Positions 13,516 to 22,932 of a stretch of 32,682 bases of DNA are shown here, piece after piece. Numbering within the stretch: the stretch's first letter is position 1; the number at the start of each line of letters is the position of its first letter. Below the pieces are notes generated by a model that worked only from the letters and a program-made list of their open reading frames with translations, was not told the origin of the DNA and searched no databases. Location: contig JAFAVK010000024.1 of assembly GCA_019242475.1 (NCBI GenBank), forward strand, positions 1 through 32,682, given 5' to 3'. The position numbers and the translations under genes were made by a program. Source of the stretch: Acidobacteriota bacterium. GTDB taxonomy: Bacteria > Acidobacteriota > Blastocatellia > Pyrinomonadales > Pyrinomonadaceae.

Positions 13516-16380
13516 ATGGAAGCCCCAGGCCGTTTCCTCATCGGCATCGATTTGGGCACGACCAACTCGGCCGTGGCCTACGTGGACACGGAGGAGAGGC
13601 CGGCGCGCGGCGTCCCGCCGCCCGTCCGCGTCTTCGAGACGCCGCAACTCGTCGCCGAAGGCGAGGTGCGCGCGCTCGCTTCCCTCCCCTCATTCATCTA
13701 CTTCACGGACGAGGCGGAGGACGCGGCACCCGGCCTCCGCCTGCCTTGGGAGGAGCAGACGGACGGCGCTCTGGTCGGCGTGCTCGCGCGCGAGCGCGGC
13801 GCGCTGGCGCCGGGACGACAGGTCGTCTCGGCCAAGTCGTGGCTCAGCCTCTCGTCCGTTGACCGCACGGACGCCATCCTCCCCTGGGACGCCGAAGCCG
13901 GCGACAAGGTCTGCTCGCCCGTCGCGGCCTCGGCCCGTTACCTCACGCACCTCCGCGACGCGTGGAACCATTCGAAGGCGAGGGATGAGAATGGCAGGGT
14001 CGTAGATGAACTCAGGTTCGAGCGGCAGCAGGTCGTCCTCACCGTCCCCGCCTCCTTCGACGAGGAGGCGCGCGAGCTGACGGTGAGCGCCGCGCGCGAG
14101 GCGGGCCTTGAGAATTTAACTCTACTCGAAGAACCGCTCGCGGCCTTCTACGCGTGGATCGCGGCGCAGAAGGGCGGACTCAAACGGCAGCTCAAGGATG
14201 GACAGCTCGTCTTAGTCTGCGACGTGGGCGGAGGCACGACCGATCTTAGTCTGATCCGAGTGCGCGTCGAGTCGGGCGAAGTGCGCTTCGAGCGGACGGC
14301 CATCGGCGAGCACCTTCTGCTCGGCGGCGACAACGTTGACCTCGCGCTCGCGCGCCTCGTCGAGGAGAAGCTCGCCCGCCCGCGCCTCTCGCTCAGGCAG
14401 CAGAACGCCCTGCGCCGTCAGTGCTGCGCGGCCAAGGAGTGTCTACTCGCAGACGACTCGAAGGAGAGCGCGCCCGTCACCGTGCTCGGCGGCGGGCGCT
14501 CGGTCGTCGGCGGCGCGCTCACCACGCGGCTCACGCGCGCCGAGGTCGAAGGGGTTCTGGCCGAAGGCTTCCTGCCCGCGACCGCGCCCTATGATCTGCC
14601 CGTCTCCGACCGGCGCGCCGGCCTGCGCGAACTCGGCCTGCCCTACGCGAGCGACCCGGCCATCACGAAACACCTCGCCGCCTTCCTGACGCAGGCGGCG
14701 CTGGCGATGAGAGCCGGCGAAGAGGACTCGACCGACGTTGAAGGCGCCGGCGCGATGGCGCGGCCGGACGCCGTCCTCTTCAACGGCGGCTTCTTCCATC
14801 CCGCGCTCGCGCGCGAGCGTGTGGTCGAAACGATTGCCGACTGGTTCCCGCAGACGGGCAGGCGCTGGCGGCCCAAAGTCCTGCACAACGAGACGCCCGA
14901 GGCGGCCGTCGCCGTCGGCGCCGCCTACTACGCACGCGTGCGGCGCATGGGCGGCGTCCGCGTGAGCGGCGGCAGCGCGCGCGGCTACTACATCGGCGTT
15001 CAAGGTGCTACACAGGAACAACTGACGGCCGTCTGCGTCCTGCCGCGCGGGACTGAAGAAGGGACGCGGCTCGAACTCGGCCGCGAGTTCAAGGCGCTCA
15101 CCAACCGCCCCGCCGCCTTCACGCTCTACAGCACGACGACTCGCCAGGACGCCTTAGAAGAGGTCGTCCGCTTCGTGGAGGGCGAACTGCACCGCCACGC
15201 GCCGCTCGTCACAGTGCTCCGCTACGGCAAGCGCTCGCGCCACATCGAACTCGACGTGCGTCTGACCGCGCACTTCACGGAGGTCGGCACGCTCGAACTC
15301 TGGTGCGAGGCGCCGAAGACCGGCCACCGCTGGCGGCTCCAGTTCCAACTGAGGGGCGCGGAGGCTCCGGAAGAAACAGTCGAAGGGGACGAGTCGGAGG
15401 CGCAGGAGGAGGAGGCCCCGCGGGTCGTCATCCCCGACGAGGCCGTCGAGCAGGCCGAGAGACTACTCCGCGCAGTCTTCGGCGGCCCGCGCGACGCGTT
15501 GGAAGGTGAGACGCTTTCGCCCGAGGCGCTGCCCGGCAGGCTCGAAGCGGCGCTCGGCTATCGCAAAGACTCCTGGCCGACCGAGGTCATCCGCAAGCTC
15601 TGCGACCGTCTGGCCGAACTCCCCGCCGGCCGCAAGAAGGGGCGCAACTACGAGGCGCGCTGGCTCAACCTCTTCGGCTTCTGCCTGCGCCCCGGCTTCG
15701 GCGCTGTGCTCGACGAGTGGCGCTTGACGCGCGCGCGCAAGGTCTACCACGAGGGGCTCTCGTTCGACCGCGACGTGCAGTGCCAGGTCGAATGGATGAT
15801 CCTCTGGCAGCGCGTGGCCGGCGGCCTGAGCGCCGGCCAGCAGCTCGAAATCTACGAGCGCCACAAGGGACTGTTAGGGATTGGCGGCAGGCGCGTGAAG
15901 GGCCGACTCAACCGCCAGGTCGAGCGCGAAGGCTTGCTCATGCTCGCGAGCCTCGAACACCTGCCACCCTCCCAGCGCGTCGAGCTGGGCGAAGAGATTC
16001 TCTCCCGCATTAAAGAGGAGCCGACCAACAAGAGCTTCACCTGGGCGCTCGGCCGCCTCGGCGCGCGCGTCCCCTTCTACGGCCTGCTGAACTGTGTGGT
16101 GTCCGCCGCGGCGGCGACCGAGTGGGCCTCCGCGCTCCTGTCCCTCCCCGAGCTGACGCCGCACATCTTCACGGCCGTCTCTCAACTCGCCGCGCGCACC
16201 GACGACCCTCTGCGCGATGTCGATGAAGGCTTCAGGGCCGAGGCCGTCCGCCGCCTCGAAGCTGCCGGCGCGAACGACGACGCGCTCGAACCCCTACGCA
16301 CCTGCGTCCCGCGCACACGCGCCGCCGCCGTCCGCCTCTTCGGCGAATCCCTGCCCGAAGGCTTACGCCTCACAAGCTGA
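13516..16380 (+). CDS. Atypical Hsp70 with C-terminal DUF3731-type extension
   Basis: 954 aa. Residues ~8-620 repeat the layout of the preceding Hsp70: GIDLGTTNSAV at ~9-19, CDVGGGTTDLSL at ~235-246, FNGGFFHPAL near 422, and FTEVGTLELWCE near 590. An acidic linker (EETVEGDESEAQEEEAP, ~618-634) leads to a helical extension of ~310 residues with RLLRAVFGG, RWLNLFGFCLRPGFG and LGRLGARVPFYG, matching DUF3731. The pair probably arose by duplication, one copy gaining or keeping the extension. It is likely a cytoplasmic chaperone-type ATPase; the client is unknown. The ribosome site is weak and lies next to a 30-bp palindrome. Confidence 0.88.
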   Translation: MEAPGRFLIGIDLGTTNSAVAYVDTEERPARGVPPPVRVFETPQLVAEGEVRALASLPSFIYFTDEAEDAAPGLRLPWEEQTDGALVGVLARERGALAPGRQVVSAKSWLSLSSVDRTDAILPWDAEAGDKVCSPVAASARYLTHLRDAWNHSKARDENGRVVDELRFERQQVVLTVPASFDEEARELTVSAAREAGLENLTLLEEPLAAFYAWIAAQKGGLKRQLKDGQLVLVCDVGGGTTDLSLIRVRVESGEVRFERTAIGEHLLLGGDNVDLALARLVEEKLARPRLSLRQQNALRRQCCAAKECLLADDSKESAPVTVLGGGRSVVGGALTTRLTRAEVEGVLAEGFLPATAPYDLPVSDRRAGLRELGLPYASDPAITKHLAAFLTQAALAMRAGEEDSTDVEGAGAMARPDAVLFNGGFFHPALARERVVETIADWFPQTGRRWRPKVLHNETPEAAVAVGAAYYARVRRMGGVRVSGGSARGYYIGVQGATQEQLTAVCVLPRGTEEGTRLELGREFKALTNRPAAFTLYSTTTRQDALEEVVRFVEGELHRHAPLVTVLRYGKRSRHIELDVRLTAHFTEVGTLELWCEAPKTGHRWRLQFQLRGAEAPEETVEGDESEAQEEEAPRVVIPDEAVEQAERLLRAVFGGPRDALEGETLSPEALPGRLEAALGYRKDSWPTEVIRKLCDRLAELPAGRKKGRNYEARWLNLFGFCLRPGFGAVLDEWRLTRARKVYHEGLSFDRDVQCQVEWMILWQRVAGGLSAGQQLEIYERHKGLLGIGGRRVKGRLNRQVEREGLLMLASLEHLPPSQRVELGEEILSRIKEEPTNKSFTWALGRLGARVPFYGLLNCVVSAAAATEWASALLSLPELTPHIFTAVSQLAARTDDPLRDVDEGFRAEAVRRLEAAGANDDALEPLRTCVPRTRAAAVRLFGESLPEGLRLTS

Positions 16381-16419
16381 AACGGGTCGGCTGTTCGTAA
16401 ACCCGCTGCCCGAAAGTTC

Positions 16420-17901
16420 TCAGGCGTCTTTCTTGACGATACTTTTCAGCCGCCTCTCCGGCGGAGTCCTCTTGTCGAAGAGGTGCTTGTGGCGCATGGT
16501 CAGCATCTGCGCGAACGTCTGACGTTTCATCCCGAGCCTCTTGGCGGCGCGTGTGACGCTGCCCCCTTCCAACTCCAAAGCCTGTTCAATCAGCCTCGCC
16601 TCCAACTCATGTATCGCGCCGTAGAAGCTGAAGTTGGGGTCGTGTATCTGCATCCCCCACAGCCTCTTAATCACCGTCAGAGCGCACGCCCGGAGCCGCT
16701 TGATATCTTCGGCGTCCTGAGTGTCTTTCAAGAATTCGTTGGCGCGCTGGTAGACCTTTGCCAGCTCCGACTCCGCCAGCCGCCACGTCGCCCCGTGCTC
16801 CTCTATCAGCGTCAAGGCCGCCTGCCCCGCCTGCGTCAGGGCGCCCGACTGCTGCGCTACATCAATAGCCCGTTTGAGAACATTGATGGAGCCATCGAAA
16901 CCTCCGAGCCTCGCCCACACGACGCCCTGCACAGAGAGTGCATCGGCCAGCAACGCCGACTCGCCGCCCGCCTCGAAGGTCTTTATAACCCCCGCGATGA
17001 TGCGGTCTGCCTCCCTGTACTTCTTCTCCGCAACCAGCACACGCGCCCGCGTCTCGTCCACCTGCGCCAGGTTGCCCGCGTCCCTCAGCCGCGTAAAGAT
17101 AAACTGGGCACGGTCTAAGTGCTCGTGCGCCTCCCTGTATCGCCCAAGCTTGTAGAGCGTCATCGCGAGGTTGTTGAGGTTGAGCGCGCAGTACCTTTCG
17201 TGTCCCGCCTGCTCGTAATGGAAGATGGCCGCCTCAAACTCGATGATCGCCCTGTCCGCGTATTCGGTATTCCCTTCAACGAGTGCGAGCCTTATCAGGA
17301 CTAATGCCATCTGCCCGTGCCACCTGCCCTTGAGCGCGTCATTACCGGATTTAAAGACCGGCTCGGCCTCCTTCAAGATACTCAGTGCTTCGTAATACCT
17401 GTTGTCCCACACCTCTACTAGAGTCCGCCTGATGAGGATTTTAGCCTTCAACTCTATGTCGGCATCCGTAAGAAGCTTCAAAGCCTCTTGCATTGTTACG
17501 CGAGCCTCGTCATGCGCACCGAGCCGCCAGTAGCAGATGCCGAATTCGTACTGCGCCTCCGAGACCTTTGAGAGCATCCCTTGAGTGCGGAACTTCCTCT
17601 CGGCCTCGGAGAGCATGTCTTTCGCCTGTTCCTGCGCTCCTGAGACATTCCTGACGCTACCGAGCCAACCCGTGAGCGTACCGCATTGGAGCAAGACTTC
17701 AGCATCCACGGCGAGCGGCAGGTTACTAGCCGGTGGCCTCTGTCCGATGCCTGACCACAACTCGCCCAAAGCCTCACGCGCCGCCTCATATTGACCTTTG
17801 TGGATGAGGTCTGCCGCCACTCGGCAGCGTATCAGGACGCGGTCGCTCTCTGTTAATGAGGGCTTATCTAGTGCCTTCAGACGTTCATCTGCTAAAGTCA
17901 T
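16420..17901 (-). CDS. Cassette 3 regulator: TPR protein with C-terminal Fis-type HTH
   Basis: 493 aa, beginning MTLADERLKALD, same layout as the other three regulators. Helical TPR-like repeats cover residues ~30-405, including the conserved AGHERYCALNLNNLAMTL. The Fis-type HTH is at about 446-471 (GGSVTRAAKRLGMKRQTF...), with a basic RLKSIVKK tail. It is convergent with the long hsp70 gene (39-nt gap) and divergent from its precursor gene (119 nt between starts). Lower GC at third positions than the hsp70 operon next door suggests later arrival or different expression (impression from reading, not computed). Confidence 0.85.
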   Translation of the reverse strand: MTLADERLKALDKPSLTESDRVLIRCRVAADLIHKGQYEAAREALGELWSGIGQRPPASNLPLAVDAEVLLQCGTLTGWLGSVRNVSGAQEQAKDMLSEAERKFRTQGMLSKVSEAQYEFGICYWRLGAHDEARVTMQEALKLLTDADIELKAKILIRRTLVEVWDNRYYEALSILKEAEPVFKSGNDALKGRWHGQMALVLIRLALVEGNTEYADRAIIEFEAAIFHYEQAGHERYCALNLNNLAMTLYKLGRYREAHEHLDRAQFIFTRLRDAGNLAQVDETRARVLVAEKKYREADRIIAGVIKTFEAGGESALLADALSVQGVVWARLGGFDGSINVLKRAIDVAQQSGALTQAGQAALTLIEEHGATWRLAESELAKVYQRANEFLKDTQDAEDIKRLRACALTVIKRLWGMQIHDPNFSFYGAIHELEARLIEQALELEGGSVTRAAKRLGMKRQTFAQMLTMRHKHLFDKRTPPERRLKSIVKKDA

Positions 17902-18020
17902 GTGAGGCCAGCCTTTCTTTGCGCATGACCAAAAATGGTCATGCGCAGCAAAACCGCCGCATCACGCGGATACGGCGGCAAATGTAGTCAACCCTCATAA
18001 AAAGCGAAAGGTGTAAGAAG
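17902..18020. promoter_or_regulatory. Cassette 3 divergent intergenic region with two inverted repeats
   Basis: Repeat A is a perfect 12-bp inverted repeat: TGCGCATGACCA (17920-17931), loop AAAA, TGGTCATGCGCA (17936-17947), beginning 18 nt upstream of the TPR start. Repeat B, CCGCCG (17954-17959) with CGGCGG (17973-17978), follows. The conserved block GTCAACCCTCATA then leads to GCGAAAGGTGTAAGAAG directly before the precursor ATG. Repeat A could be a dimer operator or a hairpin in the regulator's 5' UTR. Confidence 0.7.
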
Positions 18021-18230
18021 ATGGGTAAAGCTATCCGCGCCTCGGTGTTGGTACTCCTGCTCGCCTGCTCCACGCAGGCAGGCTGGATGGGTAATGGCTC
18101 CCCTGAGCCTCCGCCGCCATCACAGCCGGCAGGCGGCGAGATGACTACTGGCGAAATATCTAATGACATCACGGACACCCTGACGCAGGTCACGTTAGAC
18201 CTGCTCGCGGTTCTGCCGTCTCTGCTCTAA
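18021..18230 (+). CDS. Cassette 3 exported peptide precursor (69 aa)
   Basis: The signal peptide MGKAIRASVLVLLLACSTQA precedes Gly21 (T-Q-A cleavage site). The mature part starts GWMGN, has SPEPPPPSQP, then GEMTT and GEISN, and ends LTQVTLDLLAVLPSLL. The N-terminal KAIRASVLVLLL and the C-terminus are nearly the same as in cassette 4, while the middle differs. That is the pattern of constant export signals around a variable core. AAAGGTG lies 7 nt before the ATG. It is an inferred signal or effector peptide for the divergent TPR regulator. Confidence 0.72.
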   Translation: MGKAIRASVLVLLLACSTQAGWMGNGSPEPPPPSQPAGGEMTTGEISNDITDTLTQVTLDLLAVLPSLL

Positions 18231-18264
18231 GCCACACGCCATTCCGGACGGAGCAAAGCTGCCA

Positions 18265-18372
18265 AGTGGCGGCTAGGAATTAGTGTGTCTGACGTGAGTG
18301 CCGAGAAGTAGAGGCGGCGCCCACGGGCGGGAGATTAACGTCCTGCCGAATCTATTGCAACAGAAATTTTCT
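18265..18372 (+). repeat. Cassette 3 conserved 3' element (most diverged)
   Basis: Begins AGTGGCGGCTAGGAATTAGT, 34 nt after the precursor stop. It keeps TTAGTGTGTCT, GAGGCGGCGCCCACG, GGGAGATTAAC and a TTGCAACAGAAATTTTC end. The pairing TCTCGCGGG/CCCGCGAGA of cassette 1 is degraded here, although TCT and AGA remain at its ends. Position and block order match the other copies. Confidence 0.7.
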
Positions 18373-18441
18373 CGACCTATGCCTTATCAGGCACGCCTTC
18401 GGGTAGGCTTGGAAGCTAGACGGCAATCGGACAGAGTCCTG

Positions 18442-18945
18442 CTACTGCCTGATCCTGTAGCCGGCGTCGCCGGGCGCGAGGCCGTCGATGCGGAGCACCT
18501 TCACGGAGGCGTCAACCTCTTCGGAGCGCACGTAGCCGATGGCGCCCGGCAGGTTGGCGACGGTCTTGATCATGTCGGGCGTCGAGGCGCGCAGCCGCGG
18601 CTCTTCGAGAATCTCGCCCCTGAACTTCTTCCCCAGGAAGTAGCTGTTGAAGCCCTTCTCGTCCATGTCGTAGACGAGGCGCAGCACGGCCTCGCGCTCG
18701 CCCTCACCGGGCTCGCGCATGACGACCCGCACCTTGCCCGCGCCGCCCGGCCAGTTGCCCCGCTCGGCCATGAAATACTCGCGCAGCTCGGAGAAGGAGA
18801 GGTTGTCGTTGGGGTTCGACTTGTTGACGATGATAGCCAGCTCGACCGCCGCGCGGGCTCCGCGGGTGCGTGGCGGCCGCGAAGCCAACGCCCCGAGCAG
18901 AATCGCCAGGACTGCCGCGAACAGGGCCGCTCTTCTCGTCAACAA
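18442..18945 (-). CDS. PstS-like periplasmic substrate-binding protein (short)
   Basis: 167 aa. The signal peptide has basic MLTRR, a hydrophobic core at residues ~6-20 and an Ala-rich end. The remainder has one lobe of a type II periplasmic binding fold as in phosphate-binding proteins: VELAIIVNKSNPNDNLSFSELREYFMAE, then KGFNSYFLGKKFRGEI, and PGAIGYVRSEEVD. It is about half the length of a full PstS, as in the short PBP-like domain proteins. The start is TTG at 18945 with AGGAGGGAG just upstream. It lies 8 nt after the outer-membrane barrel gene and is probably co-transcribed, suggesting joint uptake of phosphate or another oxyanion. Confidence 0.75.
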   Translation of the reverse strand: MLTRRAALFAAVLAILLGALASRPPRTRGARAAVELAIIVNKSNPNDNLSFSELREYFMAERGNWPGGAGKVRVVMREPGEGEREAVLRLVYDMDEKGFNSYFLGKKFRGEILEEPRLRASTPDMIKTVANLPGAIGYVRSEEVDASVKVLRIDGLAPGDAGYRIRQ

Positions 18946-18953
18946 TCTCCCTC

Positions 18954-20654
18954 CTAGAACGTGAAGGCGAACTGGAGCAGCAGCTCGTCGATGGGGGTCT
19001 GCCGGCGGCGCTGCGTGCGGTCGTACTGCGCCTTGAAAGCGGCGAACTCTGTGACGTCGTAGCGCAGGCCGACCGACGGCCCGTTGCGGCGGCCCACGTC
19101 CGGGTAGATGGGGTCGTCGCTCGGGACGTTGACGTACTGGTAGCGGGCGTAGGGGCGCAGGTCGCCGAAGCGCCGCGAGAACTGCGTGTAGAGGCCGGGC
19201 GTGTAGAAGACGCGCCCTTCGCGTTCGTGCCGGACGACGACGGCCTCGTTGAGCACCTCGTAGAGCCTGTTCTGGTAGACGACGTGCCCGGCCATGATGC
19301 TCTGCCCGACCCTCGGCGCGCCGGCGGGCGTGAGGCTGTCGCGGTAGAAGGAGAAGCCCGTCTGGAATCCCGGGAGCGCCTTGGGCCTTGCGAAGAGGCC
19401 GAGGTTGAAGCTCTTGCCGTTGTTGTCATCGACGGCCGTCTGCACGGCCGCGTCGAGCCGCGAGCGCGAGGCGCGGCCGTTGCCGACCTCGGCGATGTAG
19501 TGTAGGCCGAGCGAGCCCGAGGGGAGGCGCCCCGTGGCCGAGAGGCCGACGTTGTGGAGCGGCAGGATGCCGCCCTTGCTCTCGAAGGCGAAGATGAAGG
19601 GCCGGTTGACGGCGGTCTGGAACCAGGAGCCGTGGTGGTAGGCGGTGTTGTAGAAGCCTATCGCCGTGTGGTAGCGCCCGGCGCTCAGGTTGAGGTAGTC
19701 GTTCGGCGCGTAGCGCAGCAGCAGACGGTGTATCTCGAAGGTGAACCTGTTGTCCTGCCCCGCCTCGACGATCAGCTCGCCGAGGACGCTGAACTTCTCC
19801 GAGAGGCGCGAAGTCATGAAGAGGTCGAGCTGGCCGAGCGAGAAAGAGTTGGTCGTCCCCTTCTGGTCGCTCGCGTGGAAGTTCACGTCGGCGAAGCCCT
19901 GTATCTCCATGCGGGGCGCGCCCGTAGACGTGTGCTCGTGGTCGTCGTCGTGCTGGGCCGCCGCGGCGTGAACGGCGGCAGCCGCCGCGGGCTCCGACTC
20001 CGCCGCGTTGACCGTGACGGTCGCGAGCACGGGCTCGGCCTGCGCGGTCTGCTGCCCCGTCCCGGCGGCCTGCGCCTGCCGCGCTTCAAGCTCGCGGAGC
20101 CTCGCTTCGAGGTCGGCGATCTGCGCGCGCATCTGGTTGATGGCCTCGCCCGATTCGTCCGCCCCCGCCCGCGCCGCAGGGGCCGCGCTGAAGTCAAGCT
20201 CCAGCCGGTTGAAGCCCTTGCTGATCTTCATGCTCGCGCCGGGCCGCACGCGCAGCGAGAGCAGCACGTCGCCGTCGCGCTGTTCGAGCAGCGCGCCCGT
20301 GAACCCGCTCCCGCTGAGTTGACCCTGCGGGCCGTTGGTTCGTGAGTGCGGAATCAGGAGGAAGAAGTTGTCGCCTTCGAAGCGCGTGCTGTAGTCGTCC
20401 AAGGGGGCGTCGGCGGCGACCGTGACGCGCGCGCTGTTCGGGGCGTCGGCCAGGCGCAGCAGGACGATGCGGCCGGCCGCCGACGCCTTCGACGGCAGGA
20501 GGACTCCTGCGCGGGCCGCGGCCTGCGGCGGGTCTTGCGTGCGCCCGCCCGTCTGAGCGCTGACACTCGTGCCGGCCGACGAAAGAAGAAGAAGGAAGAG
20601 TAACGCGAATATTGGCCGCGGCGCCGCGGCGCGGGGACGGGGGTTACTGTTCAT
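18954..20654 (-). CDS. Outer-membrane beta-barrel protein with AMIN-like and coiled-coil N-terminus
   Basis: 566 aa. An N-terminal signal peptide (hydrophobic FALLFLLLLSSAG, ending near SAQ) is followed by an AMIN-like beta domain at ~55-160 (GRIVLLRLADAPNSARVTV ... GFNRLELDFS). A short coiled coil at ~175-200 (MRAQIADLEARLRELEAR) and a His/Asp-rich linker come next. From ~245 to the end there is a porin-like barrel of alternating aromatic/hydrophobic strands, and the protein ends in Phe (FAFTF), typical of BAM substrates. The AMIN and coiled-coil parts may anchor it to peptidoglycan. GAGAGGG lies about 7 nt before the ATG. It precedes the short PstS-like gene. Confidence 0.8.
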   Translation of the reverse strand: MNSNPRPRAAAPRPIFALLFLLLLSSAGTSVSAQTGGRTQDPPQAAARAGVLLPSKASAAGRIVLLRLADAPNSARVTVAADAPLDDYSTRFEGDNFFLLIPHSRTNGPQGQLSGSGFTGALLEQRDGDVLLSLRVRPGASMKISKGFNRLELDFSAAPAARAGADESGEAINQMRAQIADLEARLRELEARQAQAAGTGQQTAQAEPVLATVTVNAAESEPAAAAAVHAAAAQHDDDHEHTSTGAPRMEIQGFADVNFHASDQKGTTNSFSLGQLDLFMTSRLSEKFSVLGELIVEAGQDNRFTFEIHRLLLRYAPNDYLNLSAGRYHTAIGFYNTAYHHGSWFQTAVNRPFIFAFESKGGILPLHNVGLSATGRLPSGSLGLHYIAEVGNGRASRSRLDAAVQTAVDDNNGKSFNLGLFARPKALPGFQTGFSFYRDSLTPAGAPRVGQSIMAGHVVYQNRLYEVLNEAVVVRHEREGRVFYTPGLYTQFSRRFGDLRPYARYQYVNVPSDDPIYPDVGRRNGPSVGLRYDVTEFAAFKAQYDRTQRRRQTPIDELLLQFAFTF

Positions 20655-20754
20655 CGACGCACCCTCTCTGGCGGACGGCGGGGCGGCCCCGGCCGGAGAC
20701 TTTTTCGGAAGGCGGGCTCAGCTTATTGAAGCCCGGCCGCCAAGTCAACCACCT

Positions 20755-22884
20755 TCACTCTTTGTCCTTGAGCGACTGCGAAAGCTCCTCGATGCGCGTG
20801 CCGACGACATCCGCCATCACGTCGTCGCGCAGCGAGCGGAAGAGCGGCAGCGCCCGGTTGCAGAAGTCGAGTGCATTCCTTGTGTCGCCGAGCGCCTGGT
20901 AGGCAAGCGAGGTGTAGTAGAAGGCGTACGCCTCTTTCTTACGGTCGGCCCCGGCCCGCAGCCCGGGCAGCGCACGCCGGAGCAGCTCAAGCGAACGCTC
21001 GTAGTAGCCGTTGGCCTTCTGCCCGTCGCCGGAGGTCTTGTAGAGGTCGCCGATCTTGGTCAGCGTGTTGCCCACCTCGGCCGCCTCGCCCGCGTCGCGG
21101 TAGACGCCCTGCGCGCGCGTGAAGTACTCGTCGGCCTTCCCCTCCTCCTTGAGCTTGACGTAGAGGCCGCCCGTGGTCAGAAGCGTCTCGACCTCGTTGC
21201 CGCGGTCGCCGACCTCGTGGTAGATGTGCGCCAGCTGGTCGTAGTACTCGACCGCCCGCTCCTTCTCGTTCGACTCGTCGAGGAAGCGCGTGACCTTGAA
21301 GAGCGTGGAGGTGGCGAGCTTCGTCTGCTCCTCTGCGCGGTGGCGCTGCCGCTCGGCCTCGGCCGCGCGGTCGGAGGCGATGAGCCGCTGCCCCTCGGCC
21401 ATCTTCTGCGAGGCGAGCGCGCGTGCGCGCGCCTCCTCGGCCTCGCGCCTGCCCGCGGCGGCGATGCGCTGCTGCTCGACGGCCTGCCGGCTCTTCTCCT
21501 GCGCGATGACCTGCAAGCGCTCCGCCTCGGCGCGCTGCTCCTCGGCGAACTGCTTCTGCTGGTCGGCGTTCTCGCGCTCGCGCTCGGCCGTGGCGAGCGC
21601 CGTCCGCAGATCGGCGAGCGCCTGCTCGCGGTCGCGCGCGTTGCGGTCGGCGCGCCGCGCCTCCTCGACGGCGCGGTTGCGCCCCTGTACGGCGATGATC
21701 GCGAGCCCCGCGACGAGCACTAGAATCACCGCGGCGACCGCCCCCGCGCGCAGGGCGCCCCGGCGGTAGGCCGCGCGCTGCCGGAGCAGCTCCGCGTCCG
21801 GCATGTTGGCGACGATCCAGGCGCCGTCGAAGACGTGCCCGTAGATGCGGTTGCGGACGCGCAGGCGCCCGCCGTCGGCGGCGACTATTCCTGCGAGGCG
21901 CAGGACGCCGACCACGCGGTCGGCGTCGTCGTCGGCGACGCGCTTGCCCCCGCGCACCTTCGCGTAGAGGTCGAGCAGGGCGGCGCGGTCGGCCTCGCTG
22001 CGCAGGATGCGCTCGCGGACGAAGAGCAGGTTGTCGTCGCGTTCTCTCGCCCGCGAGGAGAGGAACATCTCCTCGCATATCTTGTCCACGCCCGCGGCCG
22101 ACGAGACGCCCGCGTCTTCGGCCACCGCCTGGCAGAGGCGCTGCGTGAGGTAAGGGTGCCCGCCCGTCCAGTAGAGCACACGCTTGATGAGCGCGCGCCC
22201 TACTTCGGCACCACGCCCGAAGCCCTCGGCGAGCGGCGCGGCCTCGCGCTCGTCGAAGTCGCGCAGCTCGACGCGGCGGCCGATGTTGAAGGGGGTGGTG
22301 CGCGTGTCGCGGATCAAATCCGAAGGGGTCGCGACGCCGAGGAGGCAGAAGGTCAGGCGTTCAAGCTCGGGGTCTTCGGTGCGGCGGTTGTAGAACTCGC
22401 GGATGCCTGCGAAGAACTCGTCGGTCGAGAAGGGGAGGCTGCGGACGGCGTCGATCTCGTCGAGGAAGATGACGACGCGCCCTTTGTAGCGCGCGAGCAC
22501 CACCTCGCGGATGGCGCGCATCCAGCGCTGCATGGCGCCGAGGCGCTCTTGCTCGGCCCAGAAGTCTTCCAGCTCGTCCTCCAAGTCGAGCTGCTGCCCC
22601 GTGCGGCTCAAAAGCCCGTCGTACCACTGCTCGGCCGAGAGGTTCTGACCGACGGCCGTCAGGTCGAGCACGGCGACGGCCGCGCCCTCCTCGCGCAGGC
22701 GCGCGGCCGTGCGCACCATCAGGCTCGACTTGCCCATCTGGCGCGACGTGAGCACGTAGCAGAACTTCCCCTCGGCGAGCCACTCGTAGAGGTCTCTGTC
22801 GGCCTGGCGCGGGACGTACGACGGCGCGTTGCGCTGGAGCGTGCCGCCGATGACGTAGAAAGGGGCGGGGGTGTTGGTGGACAT
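20755..22884 (-). CDS. AAA ATPase (AAA_35-like) with TM, coiled coil and TPR
   Basis: 709 aa. The N-terminal ATPase is at ~1-330, with a degenerate P-loop SRQMGKSS (GKS at 50-52) and a Walker [10 protein letters not shown] (~136-144). [17 protein letters not shown] and [13 protein letters not shown] follow, the pattern of the AAA-like (AAA_35) family. A single transmembrane helix lies at ~375-395, a long Glu/Arg/Ala coiled coil at ~395-540, and TPR repeats at ~545-700. The ATPase is probably cytoplasmic. The next gene in order of transcription upstream (22933-25389) ends in a related ATPase, and the gap is 48 nt, so the two likely form a signalling pair. The role is unknown; STAND-like sensing is plausible. 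Confidence 0.8.
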   Translation of the reverse strand: MSTNTPAPFYVIGGTLQRNAPSYVPRQADRDLYEWLAEGKFCYVLTSRQMGKSSLMVRTAARLREEGAAVAVLDLTAVGQNLSAEQWYDGLLSRTGQQLDLEDELEDFWAEQERLGAMQRWMRAIREVVLARYKGRVVIFLDEIDAVRSLPFSTDEFFAGIREFYNRRTEDPELERLTFCLLGVATPSDLIRDTRTTPFNIGRRVELRDFDEREAAPLAEGFGRGAEVGRALIKRVLYWTGGHPYLTQRLCQAVAEDAGVSSAAGVDKICEEMFLSSRARERDDNLLFVRERILRSEADRAALLDLYAKVRGGKRVADDDADRVVGVLRLAGIVAADGGRLRVRNRIYGHVFDGAWIVANMPDAELLRQRAAYRRGALRAGAVAAVILVLVAGLAIIAVQGRNRAVEEARRADRNARDREQALADLRTALATAERERENADQQKQFAEEQRAEAERLQVIAQEKSRQAVEQQRIAAAGRREAEEARARALASQKMAEGQRLIASDRAAEAERQRHRAEEQTKLATSTLFKVTRFLDESNEKERAVEYYDQLAHIYHEVGDRGNEVETLLTTGGLYVKLKEEGKADEYFTRAQGVYRDAGEAAEVGNTLTKIGDLYKTSGDGQKANGYYERSLELLRRALPGLRAGADRKKEAYAFYYTSLAYQALGDTRNALDFCNRALPLFRSLRDDVMADVVGTRIEELSQSLKDKE

Positions 22885-22932
22885 CTCTTTCGCCTGAAGT
22901 GCGCGGCCTCGATGGGGACGCGGGAAGGACGG

